From positions 434,001 to 498,000 of the forward strand of contig CP155577.1 of assembly GCA_001306305.2 (NCBI GenBank): a stretch of DNA of 64,000 nt, read 5' to 3'. The position numbers and the translations under genes were made by a program. Shown piece by piece: positions 58,686-64,000 of this stretch (its first letter is position 1; the number at the start of each line of letters is the position of its first letter). The DNA comes from Citromicrobium bathyomarinum. GTDB lineage: Bacteria; Pseudomonadota; Alphaproteobacteria; Sphingomonadales; Sphingomonadaceae. The notes under the pieces are model-generated. The model searched no databases and was not told where the DNA came from. It worked only from the letters and a program-made list of their open reading frames with translations.

Positions 58686-59759
58686 ATGATCAAACCGGGC
58701 GGCACGATCGGCATCCTCGGCGGTGGGCAGCTTGGCCGTATGCTGGCGATCTCCGCCGCGCAGCTGGGCTATCGCGTGATCGCCTACGCTCCGGCAGGCG
58801 ATGCGGTGATCGCGCAGGTGTGCAACGAATATATCGCCGCCGACTGGCACGATGCCGAGGCGCTCAAGGCCTTTGCCGATGCGTGCGACGTGGTGACGCT
58901 CGAGTTCGAGAACGTCCCCGCCGCCCCGCTGGACGCGATCGCCGACAAGCTCGCCCCGCACCCCCGGGCCCTCGCGATCGCGCAGGACCGGCTGGCCGAG
59001 AAGCGCTTCGTCGCCGATCTGGGCGGCACGCCGGCCCCCTTCCACGCGGTCGATTCGCGCGCCGACCTGCTCACGGGGATCGAGGCTCTGGGGACACCCG
59101 CAATCCTCAAGACTCGGCGCGACGGGTACGACGGCAAAGGCCAGTGGCGGATCGGCTCGCGCGAAGAGGCCGAGGCGCTCGACCTGCCCGACGCGCCCTG
59201 CATCCTCGAAGGCTTCGTCCAGTTCGAATGCGAATTCTCGGTCATCCTCGCCCGGCGCGCGGATGGCACGGTGGCCTTCTGGGAAAGTTCGCAGAACGGC
59301 CATGAGGACGGCATTCTCGCCCGCTCGACCCTGCCCGGTGCGGCGATCATCGGCGAACAGGTGGGCGAAGCGCGCAGGCTAGCGCAGGCGGTGGCGAACA
59401 AGCTGAGCTATGTCGGCGTGCTGACGCTCGAATTCTTCGCCAGCGAAAGCGGCCCGATCTTTAACGAGATGGCCCCGCGCACGCATAATTCCGGCCACTG
59501 GACCATCGAGGGTGCCGCCACCAGCCAGTTCGAGAACCAGGTCCGCGCGATCTGCGGCCTGCCGCTGGGCGATACCCGCCGCGTCGCGCCGCGCGTGGTG
59601 ATGGAGAACGTGATCGGCCCCGCCTCCGCGACCGCGCACGAAGCGCTGCGCGAGCCTTCGGCGCACCTTCACCTCTACGGCAAGACCGAGGCGCCCGAGG
59701 GGCGCAAGATGGGCCACATCACACGGCTCGAATGGCCCGAGGGAGACACCAGCTCATGA
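58686..59759 (+). CDS. purK: N5-carboxyaminoimidazole ribonucleotide synthetase
   Basis: This 357-residue ATP-grasp enzyme adds bicarbonate to AIR. It starts at ATG 58686 (MIKPGGTIGILGGGQLGRML), eleven bases after purE. ATP-grasp motifs include AILKTRRDGYDGKGQWRIGS, CILEGFVQFECEFSVILAR and EMAPRTHNSGHWTIEGAATS, as in PurK. The stop overlaps the start of folA by ATGA, so the purine genes are in one translational run with folA. Confidence 0.96.
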   Translation: MIKPGGTIGILGGGQLGRMLAISAAQLGYRVIAYAPAGDAVIAQVCNEYIAADWHDAEALKAFADACDVVTLEFENVPAAPLDAIADKLAPHPRALAIAQDRLAEKRFVADLGGTPAPFHAVDSRADLLTGIEALGTPAILKTRRDGYDGKGQWRIGSREEAEALDLPDAPCILEGFVQFECEFSVILARRADGTVAFWESSQNGHEDGILARSTLPGAAIIGEQVGEARRLAQAVANKLSYVGVLTLEFFASESGPIFNEMAPRTHNSGHWTIEGAATSQFENQVRAICGLPLGDTRRVAPRVVMENVIGPASATAHEALREPSAHLHLYGKTEAPEGRKMGHITRLEWPEGDTSS

Positions 59760-60247
59760 TTCAGGATCAGCTCGTCCTCGTCTATGCGCGCGCCGCAAAT
59801 GGCACGATCGGCAAAGATGGCGGCTTGCCCTGGCATATCCCGGCGGACCTCAAGCACTTCAAGAAAGTGACCATGGGCAAGCCGATGATCATGGGCCGCA
59901 AGACCTTCGAGAGCTTCCCCGCCCCGCTCCCCGGTCGCCGTCATATCGTGCTCAGCCGCGATTCGGACTGGCAGGCCGAAGGTGCCGAGCATGTGATGTC
60001 GGTCCCCGAAGCGCTCGCCGCCGCCGGGGGCGAGGAAACCGCGATCATCGGCGGGTCCGACGTATTCCTGCTGTTCGAGCCGCAGGCCGAACGGATCGAG
60101 CTGACCCAGATCCACGCCGATTACGACGGCGACACCTTCATGGACGCACCCGATCCCGAACGCTGGGCCGAGGTCGCGCGTGAGGACCACGAGGCCAGCG
60201 GCGACACCCCCGCCTTCTCCTTCATCACTTACGAGCGGCGCGCGTGA
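59756..60247 (+). CDS. folA: Dihydrofolate reductase
   Basis: This 163-residue DHFR starts at ATG 59756 (MIQDQLVLVYARAANGTIG). Motifs are the N-terminal AANGTIGKDGGLPWHIPAD with the conserved Trp, MGRKTFESFP, IIGGSDVFLLF, and LTQIHADYDGDTFMD. The length is typical of chromosomal enzymes. It is coupled to purK and to the dipeptidase by ATGA/GTGA overlaps; purines and folate one-carbon metabolism are linked in function. Confidence 0.96.
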   Translation: MIQDQLVLVYARAANGTIGKDGGLPWHIPADLKHFKKVTMGKPMIMGRKTFESFPAPLPGRRHIVLSRDSDWQAEGAEHVMSVPEALAAAGGEETAIIGGSDVFLLFEPQAERIELTQIHADYDGDTFMDAPDPERWAEVAREDHEASGDTPAFSFITYERRA

Positions 60248-61416
60248 AGAAAACCGTACTGATTATCGTCGGGCTGGTGCTGCTGGTCGGCATCGCAGGC
60301 TTCTTCCAGTTCGGCCCCGGCATGGTCGAGCGGAGCATGAACCAGATCGACGGCGAACCGCTGATCGAAGTCTCCGACGAAGCGAAGGCGCTGCACGAGA
60401 CGCTGACCATCGTCGATCTGCATTCGGACACCCTGCTGTGGAACCGCAACCTGCTCAATCGCGCGGACCAGGGCCATATGGACCTGCCGCGGCTTGAAGA
60501 GGGCAATGTCGCGCTGCAGGTGTTCTCCAGCGTCACCAAGACGCCCAAGGGCCAGAACTACGACGCGAACGATGCCGATAGCGACAACATCACCCCGCTG
60601 GTGATCGCGCAGCTGCAACCCACCCGCACCTGGAACAGCCTGCTGGAACGCTCGCTATGGCATGCCGAGAAGCTCGACCGGGCGGCGGCGAAGTCGGACG
60701 GCGAGCTGCTCAAGGTGGCTTCCATCAAGGATCTCGACCGCCTGCTGCGTGAACGGTCCAGCCAGACGCCCAAGCCGGTCGGTGCGCTGCTGAGCATCGA
60801 GGGATTGCAGAACCTCGAAGGCGATCTGTCGAACCTCGACGTGCTGAGCAAACAAGGTTTCCGCATGGCGAGCCTGACCCATTTCTTCGACAATACTCTC
60901 GCCGGGTCGATGCACGGAATGGAAAAGGGCGGGCTGACCGACAAGGGCCGCACCGCCGTCCGGAAAATGGAACAGCTCGGCATGGTGGTCGACATTGCGC
61001 ATTGCAGTCACAAGTGTGTGGCCGACATCCTCGCGATGGCGGAGCGCCCGGTGGTCTCCAGCCACGGCGGGGTGCAGGCGACCTGCGACGTCAACCGCAA
61101 CCTGTCGGACGATGAGATTCGCGGGGTCGCCAAGACCGGCGGCGTGGTCGGCATCGGCTACTGGGATGCGGCGGTCTGCGGCACGTCGCCGCGCGATGCG
61201 GCCAAGGCGATGAAGCATGTACGCGATCTGGTGGGGATCGATTACGTCGCACTCGGCAGCGATTACGACGGCGCCACGACGGTGCGGTTCGACACGTCGC
61301 AGCTGGTGCAGGTGACGCAGGCGCTGATGGACGAAGGCTTCACCGAGGACGAGATTCGCGCAGTGATGGGCGGCAACGCTCTGCGCGTGCTGCGTGCGGG
61401 AATCGTGCCGCAATGA
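60244..61416 (+). CDS. Membrane dipeptidase (M19 family)
   Basis: This is a 390-residue zinc dipeptidase of the renal-dipeptidase family. It begins with a GTG at 60244 and one membrane-like helix (KTVLIIVGLVLLVGIAGFF), so it is likely anchored or exported. Metal-ligand motifs are IVDLHSDTLLWNRNLLN, VDIAHCSHKCVADIL, and PVVSSHGGVQATCDVNRNLS; LGSDYDGATTVRFDTSQLV follows. It cleaves dipeptides, possibly D-amino acids from peptidoglycan. It overlaps folA by GTGA and ribF by ATGA. Confidence 0.93.
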   Translation: MKKTVLIIVGLVLLVGIAGFFQFGPGMVERSMNQIDGEPLIEVSDEAKALHETLTIVDLHSDTLLWNRNLLNRADQGHMDLPRLEEGNVALQVFSSVTKTPKGQNYDANDADSDNITPLVIAQLQPTRTWNSLLERSLWHAEKLDRAAAKSDGELLKVASIKDLDRLLRERSSQTPKPVGALLSIEGLQNLEGDLSNLDVLSKQGFRMASLTHFFDNTLAGSMHGMEKGGLTDKGRTAVRKMEQLGMVVDIAHCSHKCVADILAMAERPVVSSHGGVQATCDVNRNLSDDEIRGVAKTGGVVGIGYWDAAVCGTSPRDAAKAMKHVRDLVGIDYVALGSDYDGATTVRFDTSQLVQVTQALMDEGFTEDEIRAVMGGNALRVLRAGIVPQ

Positions 61417-62342
61417 GGTGGCTCGACCATCGCGAGCCGGTGCCCGCGCCCTTGCGCGGAGCCATAGTGGCGCTCGGCAATTTCGACGGGTTTCACAAGG
61501 GCCACCAGGCTGTCGCGGGCGAAGCGATACGTTGGGCGCGCGAGGAAGAGCGGCCGGTCATCGTCGCCACCTTCGATCCGCACCCGGTGCAGTTCTTCCG
61601 GCCCGACACCCCGCCCTTCCGCCTGACCAGCCTCGAACAGCGGCACGAACTCTATCTCGCCTTCGGGGCGACCGCGATGCTGGTGTTCCACTTCGATGCC
61701 GAGCTGGCGGGGACCAGCGCGGAAGATTTCATCGAGCATATCCTGGTCGAGCGGTTCGGCGCGCATGGCGTGCTGACGGGCGAGGATTTCACCTTCGGCA
61801 AGGGCGCCAAGGGCAATGCCGCGCTCCTGAAGGAGCATGGCACGAAACATGGGCTGGAAGCGCGCACCGTCTCGGCGGTGAGCGATGGCGACGCGGTCGT
61901 CTCCTCCAGCCGGATTCGCGATCTCCTCAAGGCAGGCGAGCCGCAGGCCGCCGCGCAGCTGCTCACCCGCCCCTTCGCGATTCGCGGGATCGTGGAGCAT
62001 GGCGACAAGCGCGGGCGCACGATCGGCTACCCCACCGCCAACCTCGCGCTCGAGGATTACCTGCGCCCGAAGTACGGCATCTACGCGGTGACGGGCCGCA
62101 TCCTGTCCTCGGGCGAAGAGCTGCAGGGCGCGGCCAATGTCGGCATCCGTCCGCAGTTCGAACCGGCCAAGGAGCTGCTCGAGCCCTATTTCTTCGACTT
62201 CTCGGGCGACCTCTACGGGCAGGAAATCGAGGTCGCGCTGCACCACTTCATCCGACCCGAAGCCAAGTTCGACGGGCTCGACGCGCTCATCGCGCAGATG
62301 GACCGGGATTGCGCGGAAGCGCGGCGGCTGCTGGCGGACTAG
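61413..62342 (+). CDS. ribF: Bifunctional riboflavin kinase / FAD synthetase
   Basis: This 309-residue enzyme makes FMN and FAD. The N-terminal FAD synthetase part has ALGNFDGFHKGHQAVAGEAI and TFDPHPVQFFRPDTPPF with a nucleotidyl-transferase HxGH; the C-terminal riboflavin-kinase part has RTIGYPTANLALEDYLRPKY and FDFSGDLYGQEIEVALHHF. It is coupled to the dipeptidase gene by ATGA. ileS follows after a repeat-containing gap; a ribF-ileS neighbourhood is widely conserved. Confidence 0.97.
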   Translation: MRWLDHREPVPAPLRGAIVALGNFDGFHKGHQAVAGEAIRWAREEERPVIVATFDPHPVQFFRPDTPPFRLTSLEQRHELYLAFGATAMLVFHFDAELAGTSAEDFIEHILVERFGAHGVLTGEDFTFGKGAKGNAALLKEHGTKHGLEARTVSAVSDGDAVVSSSRIRDLLKAGEPQAAAQLLTRPFAIRGIVEHGDKRGRTIGYPTANLALEDYLRPKYGIYAVTGRILSSGEELQGAANVGIRPQFEPAKELLEPYFFDFSGDLYGQEIEVALHHFIRPEAKFDGLDALIAQMDRDCAEARRLLAD

Positions 62343-62362
62343 CGGTTGGCGATCAGCGCCTT

Positions 62363-62384
62363 CTGACACACCTGACACAGTGTC
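62363..62384. repeat. Short repeat motif with palindrome in the ribF-ileS gap
   Basis: CTGACACA is repeated at 62363-62370 and 62372-62379, and GACACAGTGTC (62374-62384) is an 11-base palindrome. A run of six A follows at 62393-62398. The rest of the 62343-62575 gap contains no supported gene. Confidence 0.55.
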
Positions 62385-62629
62385 CTGGGGTCAAAAAACC
62401 GGCCTCTTTCGCGAGGGTAGATATCATCACGCGAGAGCCGATGAGCAGGTCCGTGGGGATCGACAGTCTCAAAGAGCGGCGGCGAAGCTAGCCGGTCGGC
62501 GGCATGTAGGACAGGTTGCGCGATGTCTCCGCGCGCCCCGTTCCTCCGCATATCCTCCGCGATCCCACACCGGGCATGGCAATCGAAAAATTGCGCGATG
62601 CACAAGGCCCCGCTAAGGCCTCGCGCCTG

Positions 62630-64000
62630 ATGAGCGACGATACAAAGAAGGACTGGCGGGACACCGTCTTCCTGCCGAAAACCGATTTCCCCATGAAAGC
62701 CGGGCTCCCGCAGAAGGAGCCAGGCATTCTGGCCGAATGGCAGCAGGACGACCTGCACGGGAAGCTGCGCGCCGAGCGTGCGGGCGCGGAAAAGTTCATC
62801 CTTCACGATGGCCCGCCGTATGCAAACGGCGACATTCACGTGGGCCACTCGCTCAATCACATCCTCAAGGACATGGTCTGCCGCACGCAGACCCTGCTCG
62901 GCAAGGATGCGCCCTACGTGCCCGGGTGGGACTGCCACGGCCTGCCGATCGAGTGGAAGGTCGAGGAACAGTACCGCAAGAAGAAGCTCAACAAGGACGA
63001 GGTTCCGCGCGCCGAATTCCGCGCCGAATGCCGCGCCTACGCTCAGAAATGGGTCGATACCCAGCGCGAACAGCTCAAACGCCTCGGCATCCTGGGCGAC
63101 TGGGACAATCCCTACCTCACCATGGACTACGACAGCGAAGCGACGATCGTCGCAGAGCTGATGAAGTTCGCGGAGGCGGGCAATCTCTATCGCGGCTCCA
63201 AGCCGGTGATGTGGAGCCCGGTCGAAAAAACCGCGCTCGCCGAAGCCGAGGTCGAGTACGAGGACATCACGAGCACGCAGATCGATGTGGCGTTCGAGAT
63301 CGTCGAATCGCCGATCCCGGAACTGGTCGGCGCGCATGCGGTGATCTGGACGACCACGCCGTGGACGATCCCGGTGAACCAGGCTTTGGCCTATGGGCCT
63401 GAGGTGGACTATGTCCACATCGAGGAACTCGACGACATGGCGGAGCCGACAGGACGCAGGTTCCTGGTGGCTCGCGATCTCTATGACGGGTTCCGCGCAA
63501 GGCAGCGTGCGCAAGGCAGGCCTGATCAGAATTACTCTACGCTTGGGTTTGCGGTCGGAACAGACCTCGCCGGTACCAAGGTCCGCCACCCGATGCACAA
63601 GCTTGGCGGGTTCTACGAAACGCTCCGCCCCATGCTCGCGGGCGACTTCGTCACCACCGATAGCGGTACCGGCCTCGTCCACATGTCGCCCGACCATGGC
63701 GAGGACGATTTCTACCTGTGCCGCGAGAACGGGATCGACCCGGTCTTCGCGGTCGACGATGGCGGCGTGTACCGCGACGACTGGCCGTGGCTGGGCGGTG
63801 ACGACGAGCGTCGCCGCGCGGTCATCAACCCCAAGTTCAACGCGCCCGACGGGCCGATCTGCTCGGACCTCTCCGATGCGGGCGCGCTGCTGAGCGCGAG
63901 CGCGGACTACAAGCACTCCTACCCGCACTCGTGGCGCTCCAAGGCGAAGATCATCTACCGCTGCACGCCGCAGTGGTTCGTGCCGATGGACAAGCCCCTG
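62630..64000 (+). CDS. ileS: Isoleucine--tRNA ligase, N-terminal part (gene runs off the window end)
   Basis: The frame is open from 62630 to base 64000, so the C-terminal half is outside the window. It shows WRDTVFLPKTDFPMKAGLPQ, the class I HIGH motif as HVGH in PPYANGDIHVGHSLNHILKD, CHGLPIEWKVEEQYRK, MWSPVEKTALAEAEVEYED, and the editing-domain motif WTTTPWTIPVNQA. An earlier in-frame ATG at 62576 would add 18 residues (MAIEKLRDAQGPAKASRL); 62630 (MSDDTKKDWRDTVF) matches family N-termini better. It charges tRNA-Ile and edits valine. Confidence 0.95.
   Translation, partial: MSDDTKKDWRDTVFLPKTDFPMKAGLPQKEPGILAEWQQDDLHGKLRAERAGAEKFILHDGPPYANGDIHVGHSLNHILKDMVCRTQTLLGKDAPYVPGWDCHGLPIEWKVEEQYRKKKLNKDEVPRAEFRAECRAYAQKWVDTQREQLKRLGILGDWDNPYLTMDYDSEATIVAELMKFAEAGNLYRGSKPVMWSPVEKTALAEAEVEYEDITSTQIDVAFEIVESPIPELVGAHAVIWTTTPWTIPVNQALAYGPEVDYVHIEELDDMAEPTGRRFLVARDLYDGFRARQRAQGRPDQNYSTLGFAVGTDLAGTKVRHPMHKLGGFYETLRPMLAGDFVTTDSGTGLVHMSPDHGEDDFYLCRENGIDPVFAVDDGGVYRDDWPWLGGDDERRRAVINPKFNAPDGPICSDLSDAGALLSASADYKHSYPHSWRSKAKIIYRCTPQWFVPMDKPL

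Overview
The window is a 64 kb, GC-rich, densely coding chromosomal segment from an alphaproteobacterium, most likely order Sphingomonadales (Erythrobacteraceae/Sphingomonadaceae type). The evidence is the gene set and gene style: a MipZ-type division ATPase, a PgmG-type phosphomannomutase/phosphoglucomutase, a fused CysN-CysC, GlpX-type FBPase, a HisN-type histidinol phosphatase, a TonB/ExbB/ExbD locus with three exbD genes, a Rieske-cytochrome b-cytochrome c1 operon, and a ligase-associated DEXH helicase. Many genes overlap by 1-4 bases (TGATG or ATGA). The genus cannot be fixed from sequence alone. No prophage, CRISPR array, rRNA, transposase or integrase is visible.

Layout. 1-5.8 kb (minus): end of an MFS transporter gene, queC, a DUF3617 protein, then argD-argF-hslO and a two-domain cold-shock protein with a glycine-rich N-terminus. 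6.2-9.2 kb (plus): a small membrane-anchored protein, a sterol-desaturase-type hydroxylase and a GMC oxidoreductase. 9.2-23 kb (mostly minus): a secreted hypothetical protein, a PNPOx-like flavoprotein, prfC, the rpmI-rplT and pheS-pheT-SDR-membrane-protein cluster, two further SDRs, a gamma-glutamylcyclotransferase-like gene, hisN and prs. 23-27.7 kb: an HTH-like orphan gene without a stop codon facing glpX, hom, and two exported hypothetical proteins. 28-31 kb (plus): tonB-exbB-exbD1-exbD2, a terminator, then exbD3. 31-37 kb (minus): helicase, a DUF2059 protein and the translationally coupled mipZ-dnaJ-pgmG. 37-42 kb (plus): panC, tRNA-Gly(TCC) on minus, and the sulfate-activation operon cysD-cysNC-cysQ. 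42-51.7 kb (minus): an OmpA-like lipoprotein, a CPA antiporter, apt, petABC, pgeF and pepN. 51.8-57 kb: an epimerase-like gene, an EamA permease, threonine aldolase, a small GNAT, two PH-domain membrane proteins and tRNA-Thr(GGT). 57.3-64 kb (plus): gpmA-purE-purK-folA-dipeptidase-ribF, then ileS cut by the window end.

The most unusual structure is a compact unit of about 413 bp at 16995-17407. A single-domain GIY-YIG nuclease gene is closely framed by two 32-bp inverted repeats that are 28/32 identical. Each repeat folds into a 7-bp hairpin, and one pair of differences between the copies is compensatory (T:A against C:G). The unit sits exactly between the rplT terminator and pheS, and one repeat supplies the putative Shine-Dalgarno sequence of pheS inside a hairpin arm. 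It looks like a minimal REP-like mobile or domesticated element. Other notable points are a 55-bp direct repeat that duplicates the 3' end of glpX, the stopless HTH gene next to it, and the triple-exbD TonB locus with a hairpin at most of its gene boundaries.
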